Shown: positions 51,618 through 60,816 of the stretch, in pieces
Position numbering within the stretch: the first letter of the stretch is position 1
Layout: each line of letters opens with the position of its first letter
Source of the DNA: a bacterium
GTDB taxonomy: Bacteria > Patescibacteriota > Gracilibacteria > JAUYGZ01
Reading direction: 5' to 3'
NCBI GenBank assembly: GCA_030690415.1
Contig: JAUYGZ010000029.1
Coordinates: 1 to 64,000, forward strand
Length of the DNA stretch: 64,000 nucleotides
Translations under genes and position numbers: made by a program
Notes under the pieces: generated by a model
What the model saw: the letters and a program-made list of their open reading frames with translations, nothing else
What the model was told of the DNA's origin: nothing
Database searches by the model: none

Positions 51618-52363
51618 TGATTGGAGTCGTCGTAGTGACCTACAATTCGGAGCAGTATATCGCTGATTGCTTGAGGGCGGTTTTTGATGAACTGGGAGAG
51701 CAGGATGCTTGTGTTGTCGTGGTGGATAATGAGAGTTGGGATGGGGTGGTGGAGTTGGTTCGAGAAGGTTTTCCAACGGTTGGGGTCATTGATAACCCTG
51801 ATAACAGAGGTTATTCACAAGCTGTGAACCAAGGAATTCGACGGTGTTTGGAGAGAGGTTGTGATCTTGTTCTGCTCCTGAATCCTGATACGAAGATGGA
51901 GAAAGGATCTTTAGCGGAAACGATTCAAGTCTTGATGGCTGATGAAAAGCGGATGATCGTACAGCCCCTGATGACTCTGATGCGTGAACCGGATCGGGTG
52001 AATACCTGGGGGAACCGCTATAGAGGGTTTGGGCTGGTGACGGTGGATGGGTATGGGAAGAGGGTGGCGCAGGGTATGGTTGATCGACAAATCGAATATG
52101 CTTCAGGGGCTTGTATGCTGGTGAAAGCTTCCGTATTTGAACAGGTCGGGCTTTTCAATGAGCGGTTCTTTTTGTATTTCGAAGATACCGAATTTTCGCA
52201 ACGGGCTCGAAAGGCAGGTGGGGAGATCTGGTTAGCGGCAAATGCGAGAGTTCAGCATGACTACCAGAGGCCTTTATCGCCACGGAAGTTGGGGAATTTT
52301 TTGAGGGGGTGGTGGAGATATTTTAGGGAGGGCTCACTTCCATCACTCCTTTCTTCCCCCTGA
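51614..52363 (+). CDS. GT2 family glycosyltransferase 1
   Basis: The 249-residue GT-A fold enzyme begins VVVTYNSEQYIADCL, then VVVDNESWDG, NRGYSQAVNQGIR, and LLLNPDTKM (DxD-like NPD). The acceptor motif region shows FNERFFLYFEDTEFSQRARKAG with the catalytic acidic ED. It resembles rhamnosyltransferase-type GT2 proteins. The 3' end overlaps the convergent second glycosyltransferase by 41 bases, so both C-termini share DNA. Confidence 0.88.
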   Translation: MMIGVVVVTYNSEQYIADCLRAVFDELGEQDACVVVVDNESWDGVVELVREGFPTVGVIDNPDNRGYSQAVNQGIRRCLERGCDLVLLLNPDTKMEKGSLAETIQVLMADEKRMIVQPLMTLMREPDRVNTWGNRYRGFGLVTVDGYGKRVAQGMVDRQIEYASGACMLVKASVFEQVGLFNERFFLYFEDTEFSQRARKAGGEIWLAANARVQHDYQRPLSPRKLGNFLRGWWRYFREGSLPSLLSSP

Positions 52364-53516
52364 CCACGATCTCCTTAAAATATTGCCAGTACGTACCGAA
52401 CCAAGACAGCTGATGTCTCCAAAACCACCAGCTTGAAACCTTCCTATTTCTCATCACTTTACGGTGTTTTTTGAGGATTTTTGGCATGGTTTTGATGATT
52501 TCGAGGCGGGATCTGATGAAAATCCAGGTAATGGTCCAGCGGAGGGTTATGAAGGAAATGAGGATGACGAGAAGGTCTCTGAAAAGTATCCAGGGAAGAT
52601 TGAGCAGAATGACGATTCCGGGAGTGTTGTGGAGGTAAGCCCAGAGCTGGTTTCGCTGGGATCGGACACGGTACTTGCTGTCTTTGATTTTTCCAATGGA
52701 GGCATTGAGCTTGTGGTAGACGATGGAGTCGGGGCTGTAGACGCATGTCCAGCCTTGGACAATAGCCCGAAGGCTGAGGTCTGAGTCTTCGTAGTTCAGG
52801 AAAAAATCTTTGTCGAAGAGGCCGATTTGTTTCAGCATTTTTGACGAGTAGAGAGCGGCGCCGGCGCAACTGCCGAAGGGTGTCGGTTGTGGGTGGTAGG
52901 TTGTAGATGATTCATTGCGGCCGCGGGGGACGGTGTCGCCTGAGGTGAGGAGGTCGTGGCCGGTGTTGTCGAGTTTGCTTCGGTCATAATAGTTCACCAT
53001 CTTCGTGGCCACGATGCCGGCTCCTGTTTTTTTAGCCGTTTCAAGGGCTGTTGAAAGGAAATGTTGGTCGACGACCGTATCATTGTTCAGCGTGAAGATG
53101 TAGTCGGCTCCTGATTCCAGGGCTTTTCGGATACCGACATTGTTGCCTTCGGCGAAGCCGAGGTTTTCGGTGTTTTGGATGAAGATGGTTGAGGGTTTAG
53201 GGTGCGATAGAGACGCATAGCTATGCGTCTGTACGGGGGGAGTTGAGAGTTTTTTGATGCAGAATTCTTTAATGCTTTTCAGTTCATCCTTTTGAGAGGC
53301 ATTGTCGATCAGATAGATCGAATAGTTTTTGTAATCGTTTTTGAAAACCGACTCGAGGCATTCGAGCGTGTCTTTGAGTCCGTTCCAGTTCAGGATGATG
53401 AGGGCGATGTGGGGAGGGGGCACTGGGTTGCTGGTTACTGGTTGTTGGTTGTTGGTTGTTGGTTGCTGGTTATCATCTTTATCCTCTACACTATACCTGA
53501 ATCTTATCTCTCCCAT
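52323..53516 (-). CDS. GT2 family glycosyltransferase 2
   Basis: Start ATG 53516 (397 residues) is preferred; ATG 53549 would overlap the exporter gene more. After a low-complexity Asn/Gln/Thr/Pro leader (~11-33, minisatellite 53422-53471), the GT2 domain starts IALIILNWNG, with LIDNAS, NLGFAEGNNVGIR, FTLNNDTVV (NDT as DxD) and FLNYEDSDLSLRA. The C-terminal ~130 residues include hydrophobic segments (LLNLPWILFRDLLVILISF). A membrane-associated transferase for surface polysaccharide. Confidence 0.87.
   Translation of the reverse strand: MGEIRFRYSVEDKDDNQQPTTNNQQPVTSNPVPPPHIALIILNWNGLKDTLECLESVFKNDYKNYSIYLIDNASQKDELKSIKEFCIKKLSTPPVQTHSYASLSHPKPSTIFIQNTENLGFAEGNNVGIRKALESGADYIFTLNNDTVVDQHFLSTALETAKKTGAGIVATKMVNYYDRSKLDNTGHDLLTSGDTVPRGRNESSTTYHPQPTPFGSCAGAALYSSKMLKQIGLFDKDFFLNYEDSDLSLRAIVQGWTCVYSPDSIVYHKLNASIGKIKDSKYRVRSQRNQLWAYLHNTPGIVILLNLPWILFRDLLVILISFITLRWTITWIFIRSRLEIIKTMPKILKKHRKVMRNRKVSSWWFWRHQLSWFGTYWQYFKEIVVRGKKGVMEVSPP
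53422..53471. repeat. GGTTGTTGGTTACTGG minisatellite at the GT2 start
   Basis: Six or so 7- to 9-base GGTTGTT/GGTTACT units in the first codons of glycosyltransferase 2, ~45 bases from the divergent exporter start. Similar units lie in dnaG. Confidence 0.7.
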
Positions 53517-54285
53517 GAATCGATCACGAGGACAGACTTGGAATCTCATTTGGATGCTGGCGCAGACTGATTTTAAGCTGCGGTATCAGGGGTCCGTTTT
53601 GGGATTTTTGTGGGCCTTGCTGAAGCCGCTCTTTGTTTTTGCAATTTTGAATCTGGTGTTTTCACATCTTTTTGCCAGTTCTGTGGAACATTATTCTTTG
53701 CAGCTCTTGATGGGTATTCTCATGTGGAATTTTTTTGCGGAGGGGACGTCGGTGGGTTTGACGGCTCTCATGACTAAAGCTCATATTTTGACCAAAATTC
53801 CTTTCCCGAGGTGGATTGTTATCGTTGCGGCTTCTCTGCAGTCTCTTATGTCTTTTTTTATTAATATTCTGATCTTTTTTGGAGCCTTTGTTCTTTTTGG
53901 GGTGCCGATTGCGCTGTGGCAATTGTTTGCTTTTGTGTTTTACCTTGTTCTACTCTACGTCATTGTTCTTGGGTTTTCTTTTTTTGCCTCACCGCTTTTT
54001 GTGCGCTTTCGAGATTTGAATCAGATTTGGGAGGTGCTGCTCACGGGAGGGTTTTACGCGGCTCCGATTATTTATCCGCTTCGTGTTTTGCCGGAGTGGC
54101 TTCAGCCCTGGATGTATTTGAATCCCATGACTTTTTTGATCGAGCACTCGAAGGGGGTGTTGTTTTCAGGGCTTCTGTCCAGGGCGGATCATCATGCTTT
54201 CTATGTCTCGGTTGTTGTGTTGGGGTTTGTGTTGGCCCTTGGGTTTTTTCGAAAGTTTGAGAGGAGGGTGGTGGAGTTTTTGTAA
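53515..54285 (+). CDS. ABC-2 polysaccharide export permease (Wzm/TagG-like)
   Basis: Start ATG 53515 (256 residues); longer readings run through the glycosyltransferase. It has six membrane helices, an N-terminal WMLAQTDFKLRYQGSVLGFLWALLKP amphipathic start, and the family's VRFRDLNQIWEVLLTGGFYAAPIIYP and LNPMTFLIEHSKG motifs. It would export a lipid-linked glycan. The start codon shares CATG with the start of the divergent GT2 gene. The ATPase gene follows after 26 bases. Confidence 0.92.
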   Translation: MNRSRGQTWNLIWMLAQTDFKLRYQGSVLGFLWALLKPLFVFAILNLVFSHLFASSVEHYSLQLLMGILMWNFFAEGTSVGLTALMTKAHILTKIPFPRWIVIVAASLQSLMSFFINILIFFGAFVLFGVPIALWQLFAFVFYLVLLYVIVLGFSFFASPLFVRFRDLNQIWEVLLTGGFYAAPIIYPLRVLPEWLQPWMYLNPMTFLIEHSKGVLFSGLLSRADHHAFYVSVVVLGFVLALGFFRKFERRVVEFL

Positions 54286-54311
54286 AAAATTAAAAAATAA
54301 TTGTAGGATGT

Positions 54312-54971
54312 ATGATATCAGTTCAAAGTCTTTCCAAATCCTTCGTGATCCCACACCTGCACAAGCGGTCGGTGAAGGGAAGTTTGTTTTCACTTTTTGA
54401 TCGGAAGACCTACGAGGTGAATGAAGTTCTCAAGGATTTTTCGCTGGAAGTGAAGTCGGGAGAAATTGTCGGTATCATGGGGCCAAATGGATCGGGGAAA
54501 TCGACTTTGCTGAAAATCATTGCCGGGGTGTATGAGCCGGATGAGGGGACGATCACGATTGAAGGAAAGGTTACGGCAATTTTGGAGTTGGGGGTGGGGT
54601 TTCATCCCGAGCTTTCGGCTTGGGAAAATGTGCTGATGAATGGACTGCTTTTGGGGCTTTCCCGAGAGCACTTGCGGCGGGAGATGAAGGAGATTTTTCG
54701 CTTTGCGGAGCTGGAGTCTTTTATGGATATGCCACTTAAGCATTACTCCAGTGGTATGGCCGCTCGCCTGGCCTTCGCTGTGGCGATGCAGGTTGACGCA
54801 GATGTGTATCTTCTTGATGAAGTTTTGGCCGTTGGGGATCAGGCGTTTCAGGAAAAGTGTTTGGGGGTGTTCCGGGAATTGCAAAAAAAAGGCAAGACCG
54901 TGCTCCTCGTTTCGCATTCGGAAGAGCTAATGAATCAGCTCTGTGATCGGGTGTTCAGCTTGTCCAGATGA
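54312..54971 (+). CDS. ABC transporter ATP-binding protein (Wzt/TagH-like)
   Basis: The 219-residue ATPase has Walker A GPNGSGKST (~56-64), the Q-loop region near LELGVGFHPELSAWENV (typical of Wzt/TagH), signature YSSGMAARLAF (~136-146), Walker B VYLLDEVLAVGD, and switch HS. It lacks the C-terminal carbohydrate-binding domain of O-antigen Wzt, so export is probably of the undecorated TagH-core type. It pairs with the upstream permease. Its 3' end overlaps the convergent gltB by 17 bases. Confidence 0.93.
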   Translation: MISVQSLSKSFVIPHLHKRSVKGSLFSLFDRKTYEVNEVLKDFSLEVKSGEIVGIMGPNGSGKSTLLKIIAGVYEPDEGTITIEGKVTAILELGVGFHPELSAWENVLMNGLLLGLSREHLRREMKEIFRFAELESFMDMPLKHYSSGMAARLAFAVAMQVDADVYLLDEVLAVGDQAFQEKCLGVFRELQKKGKTVLLVSHSEELMNQLCDRVFSLSR

Positions 54972-57900
54972 GCTCTGGCTTCCTGGCTTTTATGCAGACG
55001 ACCCTGCCTCTTTCCGAATGGGTATTTTCTTTCCAGTATTCCAGCTCTGTTTCGCTGAGACCCATGGACTGGTATTGCTGAAGCGATGTGAATAGGGCTT
55101 CTTTCTCTGCAGGCTGTTGCTCGTTGAGCTCGATCACTTCCAGATTGTTGTCGAGGTGATGATGGATATTCTGTCCGTGATTGACGAAGACAAATGCCTG
55201 TCCACCGCTCATACCGGCTCCGAATTTTCCCCGGACCACTTCGTAGGTTCCGGCTTTGTTGGGGTGAGGTAAGAGTGTCATAGTTCCTCCCGTCATATAT
55301 TCTGCGGCATATTCTCCGCCGCCTCTGGCGAAGAGTTGCGTTGTCCCGCTCATTCGAATGCCACAGCGTTGGCCCGTGAGACTGTCGACAAAGATTTTTC
55401 CTCCGGTGGCACCGAATCCAATATTGTTCGAAACAATGGGGACATGAAGCAGAGAACTTTGCTGGTGGGTGTTGGGTCTGATGAGTGACACCTCGCATCC
55501 TTCTGAAATTCCTTTTGCAAAACCTTCCTCTGCTGTTCCCCGATGAATAAACTTCATGTTTATTGACCCCCAGACAGCATAGCTGTTCCCCGCGCAGCCG
55601 GAGGTTTCCAGCCTCATAAGATCGGTCTCGCCTTTCCTGATTCGGTCTCCGGAGAGCTTGGCTCCAAAAGAACGGTCAGATGCTGAGCTAAGGGTGCATT
55701 TGAAATAATCTGTTTCGAGAGGGTTTTTCCATTCCTGACGATCCTTAAACGTCATAAGACGATCCCATGGTCGTCGATTTTCTTCTCTCAGGACTTTCTG
55801 TTTTATGAGGTCTTTTTCATGTGGTGTTCGTTCCAGAATGTTTTCCGGCTTGAGCTTACTTGTTAATGGGCTGAGATCTTTTTTTCTAGTGAGGAGCTCT
55901 GTTCTTCCGATGAGGTCTTCAACCCGATTTATTCTCAGTTGTCGGCACATGACGGATAGTTCGAGAGCGAAGCTGAGGAAGAGCAGAGCAACTTGTTTGG
56001 CTCGGCTTTCGATGAAGGTTTTATATTTGACGCGATCATTGAGGACTTCTTTGATTTCCTGATAGGTTTTACTGGCCGATTCGAGTGGGTGAGCGATTTG
56101 GATTCCACAGCCAGCGTTGCAGTTGGCCTGGAGGTTACAATTCAGGGCTACCATAGCGAGGGTTCCACTGCTGATTTCGTCGGATCCCATCAGCATGTAC
56201 TTGAGGATATCCATGGGTGATTTTATTCCACCCATGGCTCTGATTTTGACTAGGTCTCGAAGGCTGTGATCGGCCAGGGCCTGATGAACATCTTTGATTC
56301 CGTATTCGGTGGGGAGCCCCGCGTGATGGGATTCAAAACTTCTGGCCCCTGTCCCTCCCTCGTAGCCATCGATCTCAATGATGTCTGCTCCGGCCTTCAC
56401 GACTCCACAGGAGATGGCTCCAATGCCGGTTCCCGAGACCAATTTGACTGCAATCTTCGCTGATGGGTTTACTGATCTGAGATCTTCGATCAGCTGGGTG
56501 AGCTCTTCGATACTGTAGATATCGTGGTGGGGAGGAGGGGAGATGAGTTCGATCCCTTCTTCGCAGTAGCGGTTTTTGGCGATGAAAGAAGAGACTTTGT
56601 AGGCTGGGAGTTGTCCGCCTTCTCCCGGTTTAGCGCCTTGGGCTATCTTGATGCAGATTTCTTTCACATCGGGATTTGCAAGGTACTCAGCGGTGACTCC
56701 AAAACGTCCCGATGCTACCTGGACTGATTTCGGTTTTGAGTGATCGGCGAGTGTTTTTGGAATTCCTCCTTCACCTGATCCTCCGAATGTCCCCAAGCTG
56801 TTGAATCCAGTTTCGATGGCTTCCTTGGCCCATTCCATGAGGGCCCCGAAGGACATTTGCCCTGCTTTGAGTCTCGGGAGGAATTGCTCAAAGGCCATTT
56901 TCACGTCCGTTGCTTCCAACTCGGTCTGGTTTATTTTCTCCAGATCCAATCCAGCGACGTCCAGGAGCTCTCGAATTTGAAAGGGGTTTTTGTCTCCTCC
57001 GAAGCTGATGAGTTTTCGGAGCTCAGGAAAGGCCTGGAAGATTTTTTGGAGACCTTCGAGGGAAATGGAATCTGATGTTATGCCCTTGCTGAGATCTCCT
57101 TCACTGATTTCAGGATGGTTCAGGAGCTCTTTGAGAGGGGCAATAATCAGGGCTTTGATGTTAGCTCCCCGGACACCTCGTTTTGTCCAGGCGTTGGGAA
57201 GATCATTAAAGCTCATGTGTTTTTCTTTTTCTACTTGTTTGGCCTGTTCTCGGAGATAGTTTAATCGATCGTCCATATCCTGGCCTCCGATGCGTGACGG
57301 CGCGAAGCCGTTGAGGTACTGATGCACTTCCGGGCCCAGGCCGATGACTTCGAAAAGGCCTGAAGAGCGGTAGCCGTCGATGTCGTTGATGCCCATTTTG
57401 CTCATGATTTTCATTAAGCCTCCTTCCAGTGTTTTATAGAGGTTTTTGGTTCCTGTTTCGGCATCGACTTTGAGGGTCTGTTCATCCTGATTTTTTCGAG
57501 AGACTTTCGAGCCGACGGCTTGGGGAATTCCTTCAATCAGTTCATCCGAGCTTTGGACCAAATCCGGTGTGTAGCTGGCTCCATTCGAAATCATGTCTTC
57601 GGCGAGTGCCGGATTGACCGCGTTGACTCCCATGGCGATGAGGAGACCTGCGTCGTGAGCTTCTTTGACGTCATCTCCTTCGATAACGATACTGACGTTT
57701 TGGCGGAGCTCCGTTGTGTTCAGAGCATCCATGACTGCTCCTACCGCGAGAGGGCTTTCGATCGGGACCCTGCCGTTTTCTCTGCTTTGGCGATGTGAAA
57801 GAATAATGACTTTTGCTCCGCTTCGGGCTTCTTTGATGGCTTGTTTTCCGAGTGATTCAAGGGCTTTAGTATAGTCCTTTCCATCATTGAGAGCCGATAT

Positions 57901-59739
57901 GTCGAGGCTGCAGTCGAGCGTCCCAACTTTAAAGCGTTCTTGTTCTCTGAGCTGTGAAATCTGATGATTCGATATGATTGGACTCTTCAGCCGGATTTGT
58001 TCTATTGGTTCGTGTGAGTATTCGGAGCTGTTGTAGTGTCGCCCCCCTAAATGCGTGGTGAGGTCACATTTATCGCTTTCACGAAGAGGATCTACAGGAG
58101 GATTTGTAACCTGCGCGAAGCGCTGCTGGCAGGCTTCAAACACGGAACAGTTGGGGGTCCTCAGGGTCCCCATGGGCCAGGGTGTCCCCATGGCGCTCAC
58201 CTTCAGTTTCCCATACACGGCCATATGCCGAAGATTCTCTTCGTGTTCTTTTTTCCACCCCCTTATCATGCTGGTTTGATGGATTTGTTCAGGACTGAGT
58301 TTTTTCTGTGAAGATGGCCGAGGACACAGATCATCTAGTGTATTGTGCATTTTCCGTCGAATGTTGTGTTGGACGGGAGATGGCGTTTTATCCAGGATGC
58401 GGTTGTGGCAGGCTTCCTGGTCGAGAATTTCCAGCACTTTGTCTCGTCTTCTTGACATGATGATTTCACCTGGCTGAAGAATCCCTCCATCGACGATATT
58501 TTCCAATGAGTCACCGTGAAGGGCTCCGTATTCAGACCCCATGGTAAAGACTCTTTCGTGCTGATTGGTTTTTGGATTTTTCCATTTGATTTCTCTCCAC
58601 TTCGCGGGCCTGAGGGCCATGTTGTCGACTTTTCCTACCAAGGTATTTTCTGTGAAGGCCATCACAAAGGCCGGCCCACCGAAGAATGAGCCTCCTCCGA
58701 GGTGGCGTCGGTGGAAGTTCAGAAATTCTTTAAATTCCCCCCTGACGTTGCTGAAAGCGGAGTAGTATGCCGGTGGGATTATTGTTTCAAGGGCGACGAG
58801 GAGAGCCGTTGCCGAATCATAAAAATTTTTGAAGGCGAAGTAGCGTTGCTGGAGAACCCGATCAGTTTCCGCGCTATCACTGCCTCCCACAAGGAGCTTG
58901 GCGTAGTGTCTGGCTTTTTGCATTTGGCGTTCAAGGAGTCTTGCCGTCCTGCGATTTTTTTCAATCGTGTTGATTTCTCCGTTGTGGAGCATCATAAAAA
59001 AGGGTTGTGCCAACCACCACTGAGGGAAAGTATTCGTGCTGAAGCGCCGATGTAGGGCGTACCAGTTCACTTCGAAGTCTGGATCGCTCATTGCGCCCCA
59101 GGTTTTTTTGAGGTCTTCCGCGTTTCCCATTCCCTTGTGGACGAGGGTGTGAGGAGAAAGGGAGATGATGCGGAGGGATTCAGGAGGCAGTTTTTTCTTT
59201 TGAGTATTGTCTGCGATCCAGCGTTCAATGTCCTGCTGAAGGAGGTAGAGGTTTTTTTCGAAGGCATCTGAGCTGGTTTCCTCGTCTCCTTTTTTGAAAT
59301 ACAGGTAGTAGGGATTGGGGACCGTTGTTTTTGACGCGGTTCCCAGATGACTGGTTTCAAACGGGGTTTTCTGGATTCCCAGCATGTCGAGCCGGTATTG
59401 GGTGGCTCTTTCCCGGATGTAGTTCTGAATGAGTGTTTGCTGGTCAGGGCTGAGTTCTCGTGAAAAGAAAAAAAGTCCGCAGGTGAGCTGGGTCTCAGGT
59501 GTTTCGATGATGCCTAGTTTTTCCAGTTGTTTTCTGACCCAGCTCCAAGGCATGGAGGTGGCGATCCCAATCCCGTCTCCCGATTGGTCTATGGGGAGAT
59601 TTCCTCCCCGGTGATCCAGGGCTGAGCAACCTGAGAGGGCTTCTTCTAAAAAGGCATGAGAAGGGGCTCCACTCTTTATGGCGGCTGAAAGTCCGCAAGC
59701 GTCATGGTGTTCGTAAGACTTTGGAGCTGTTGTTCCCAT
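54955..59739 (-). CDS. gltB: Glutamate synthase large subunit (GOGAT alpha)
   Basis: Start ATG 59739 (1,594 residues) puts the nucleophile C15 in HHDACGL, as in GltB after propeptide removal. Class II amidotransferase (~15-400), central domain, FMN/glutamate-synthase domain with GTGIGAISCGVVKAGAD and EGGTGA (~1100-1126), an iron-sulfur ligand set C-x5-C-x3-C (~1196-1206), and the GXGXG structural domain (~1346-1510). It makes glutamate from glutamine and 2-oxoglutarate. The small subunit gltD is not adjacent, so the electron donor is unknown. A long Lys/Arg-rich region lies near 1290. Confidence 0.9.
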   Translation of the reverse strand: MGTTAPKSYEHHDACGLSAAIKSGAPSHAFLEEALSGCSALDHRGGNLPIDQSGDGIGIATSMPWSWVRKQLEKLGIIETPETQLTCGLFFFSRELSPDQQTLIQNYIRERATQYRLDMLGIQKTPFETSHLGTASKTTVPNPYYLYFKKGDEETSSDAFEKNLYLLQQDIERWIADNTQKKKLPPESLRIISLSPHTLVHKGMGNAEDLKKTWGAMSDPDFEVNWYALHRRFSTNTFPQWWLAQPFFMMLHNGEINTIEKNRRTARLLERQMQKARHYAKLLVGGSDSAETDRVLQQRYFAFKNFYDSATALLVALETIIPPAYYSAFSNVRGEFKEFLNFHRRHLGGGSFFGGPAFVMAFTENTLVGKVDNMALRPAKWREIKWKNPKTNQHERVFTMGSEYGALHGDSLENIVDGGILQPGEIIMSRRRDKVLEILDQEACHNRILDKTPSPVQHNIRRKMHNTLDDLCPRPSSQKKLSPEQIHQTSMIRGWKKEHEENLRHMAVYGKLKVSAMGTPWPMGTLRTPNCSVFEACQQRFAQVTNPPVDPLRESDKCDLTTHLGGRHYNSSEYSHEPIEQIRLKSPIISNHQISQLREQERFKVGTLDCSLDISALNDGKDYTKALESLGKQAIKEARSGAKVIILSHRQSRENGRVPIESPLAVGAVMDALNTTELRQNVSIVIEGDDVKEAHDAGLLIAMGVNAVNPALAEDMISNGASYTPDLVQSSDELIEGIPQAVGSKVSRKNQDEQTLKVDAETGTKNLYKTLEGGLMKIMSKMGINDIDGYRSSGLFEVIGLGPEVHQYLNGFAPSRIGGQDMDDRLNYLREQAKQVEKEKHMSFNDLPNAWTKRGVRGANIKALIIAPLKELLNHPEISEGDLSKGITSDSISLEGLQKIFQAFPELRKLISFGGDKNPFQIRELLDVAGLDLEKINQTELEATDVKMAFEQFLPRLKAGQMSFGALMEWAKEAIETGFNSLGTFGGSGEGGIPKTLADHSKPKSVQVASGRFGVTAEYLANPDVKEICIKIAQGAKPGEGGQLPAYKVSSFIAKNRYCEEGIELISPPPHHDIYSIEELTQLIEDLRSVNPSAKIAVKLVSGTGIGAISCGVVKAGADIIEIDGYEGGTGARSFESHHAGLPTEYGIKDVHQALADHSLRDLVKIRAMGGIKSPMDILKYMLMGSDEISSGTLAMVALNCNLQANCNAGCGIQIAHPLESASKTYQEIKEVLNDRVKYKTFIESRAKQVALLFLSFALELSVMCRQLRINRVEDLIGRTELLTRKKDLSPLTSKLKPENILERTPHEKDLIKQKVLREENRRPWDRLMTFKDRQEWKNPLETDYFKCTLSSASDRSFGAKLSGDRIRKGETDLMRLETSGCAGNSYAVWGSINMKFIHRGTAEEGFAKGISEGCEVSLIRPNTHQQSSLLHVPIVSNNIGFGATGGKIFVDSLTGQRCGIRMSGTTQLFARGGGEYAAEYMTGGTMTLLPHPNKAGTYEVVRGKFGAGMSGGQAFVFVNHGQNIHHHLDNNLEVIELNEQQPAEKEALFTSLQQYQSMGLSETELEYWKENTHSERGRVVCIKARKPELIWTS

Positions 59740-59769
59740 GAGAAGGATGAAAGCGAAAAGAGGAGGCTG

Positions 59770-59797
59770 ACTGTAGCACAATTGATTTCTCCCGCAA
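59770..59797 (-). promoter_or_regulatory. Candidate promoter of gltB
   Basis: On the minus strand TTGCGG (59792-59797), 16 bases, then TACAGT (59770-59775) with an upstream TG (TGCTACAGT). Start codon ~30 bases downstream. Confidence 0.5.
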
Positions 59798-59827
59798 TCA
59801 GGATTCTTTATCGGAAATGCAAATTCT

Positions 59828-59837
59828 TTGTCATACT
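59828..59837 (+). promoter_or_regulatory. Extended -10 promoter of the UbiA gene
   Basis: TTGTCATACT carries the TG extension, and the ATG at 59846 is 9-12 bases later, giving a very short leader. This argues against the TTG at 59828 as the start. Confidence 0.4.
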
Positions 59838-59845
59838 TTTCCCAT

Positions 59846-60721
59846 ATGATGAATACGATGAAATCTTTCCGCGCTTATCTCGAGCTGGTCCGTCCTCACC
59901 AGTGGGTCAAAAATATTTTTGTTCTGATTCCACTGGTTTTCGCACGCCGGTTTTTTGATTTTGATTTGGTTTTGCTCAGTTTGGCGGCTTTTGCGGTGTT
60001 TACCCTGGCTTCCTGTTCGACGTACGTGCTCAATGATCTCATGGATTATGAGAAGGATCGGATCCATCCGGATAAGAAAAAGCGGCCTATTCCCTCTGGG
60101 AGGGTTACTACCGTTCAGGCTTTTTTTCTGTGGTTCGCCTTACTTCTTCTCACGGTTGTTGCGGCATCGTTTATGTCTCCAGCTTTTCTCATCGTTATCG
60201 CCGGATATGTCCTCATGACCGTTGCTTACAGTCTTTTCTTTAAGCGTATTCTTTTCCTTGACGTGATCCTGATTGCGTTGGGTTTTGTTTTTCGGGTCCT
60301 GGGAGGTGGAATAGCGATTGGGGTTGTGGTTTCCGACTGGATGATCGTTTTGGTTTTTTTGTTTACTCTCTTTTTGGCTATTAGTAAGCGACGGCAGGAG
60401 ATCAGAAACCTGGAAAAAAAGTCGAAAAAAACACGGGAAGTGTTGACTCAGTATACGATCGATCTTATCGATCAGCTTAACGCAATCATTGTTCCTATTG
60501 TTATTACTTCCTATATTTTTTACACCTTTTCTGAGCGACAGAATAATTCTTTTTTTATTGCGACCATTCCGCTCATCGTTTACTGTTTTTTCCGATATCT
60601 GTACCTGCTGAAGAACACGCGGTTCGGGGAGTCTTCGGATGATTATCTTGAGGATTGGAAACTGTTGATTGTTGGGGCAGTGTGGTTCGCGCTGGCGATG
60701 GCGGGGCTGGGGGTTACTTAG
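59846..60721 (+). CDS. UbiA-family prenyltransferase, decaprenyl-phosphate phosphoribosyltransferase-like
   Basis: Start ATG 59846 (291 residues) or ATG 59849. About eight membrane helices. First motif NDLMDYEKDRIHPDKKKRPIPSG fits NDxxDxxxD; the second is ISKRRQEIRNLE. The opening RPHQWVKNIFVLIPLVFA matches DPPR synthase, which joins polyprenyl phosphate and PRPP to start decaprenylphosphoryl-arabinose synthesis. The companions DprE1/DprE2 are not recognised here, so a related lipid carrier sugar is possible. Confidence 0.85.
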   Translation: MMNTMKSFRAYLELVRPHQWVKNIFVLIPLVFARRFFDFDLVLLSLAAFAVFTLASCSTYVLNDLMDYEKDRIHPDKKKRPIPSGRVTTVQAFFLWFALLLLTVVAASFMSPAFLIVIAGYVLMTVAYSLFFKRILFLDVILIALGFVFRVLGGGIAIGVVVSDWMIVLVFLFTLFLAISKRRQEIRNLEKKSKKTREVLTQYTIDLIDQLNAIIVPIVITSYIFYTFSERQNNSFFIATIPLIVYCFFRYLYLLKNTRFGESSDDYLEDWKLLIVGAVWFALAMAGLGVT

Positions 60722-60795
60722 TTGGGAGTTGGGAGAATGGAGAAAGAGTGAAGAAAGGAATGGGGAAATTACAAATTACAAATTACAAATTAGGG
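60721..60795. repeat. Minisatellites between the UbiA and SDR genes
   Basis: TTGGGAGTTGGGAGA units, then about four tandem copies of an ACAAATT 8-mer (60765-60791), fill the spacer. Confidence 0.7.
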
Positions 60796-60816
60796 TTTAT
60801 AAACTAAAATTTTCTT

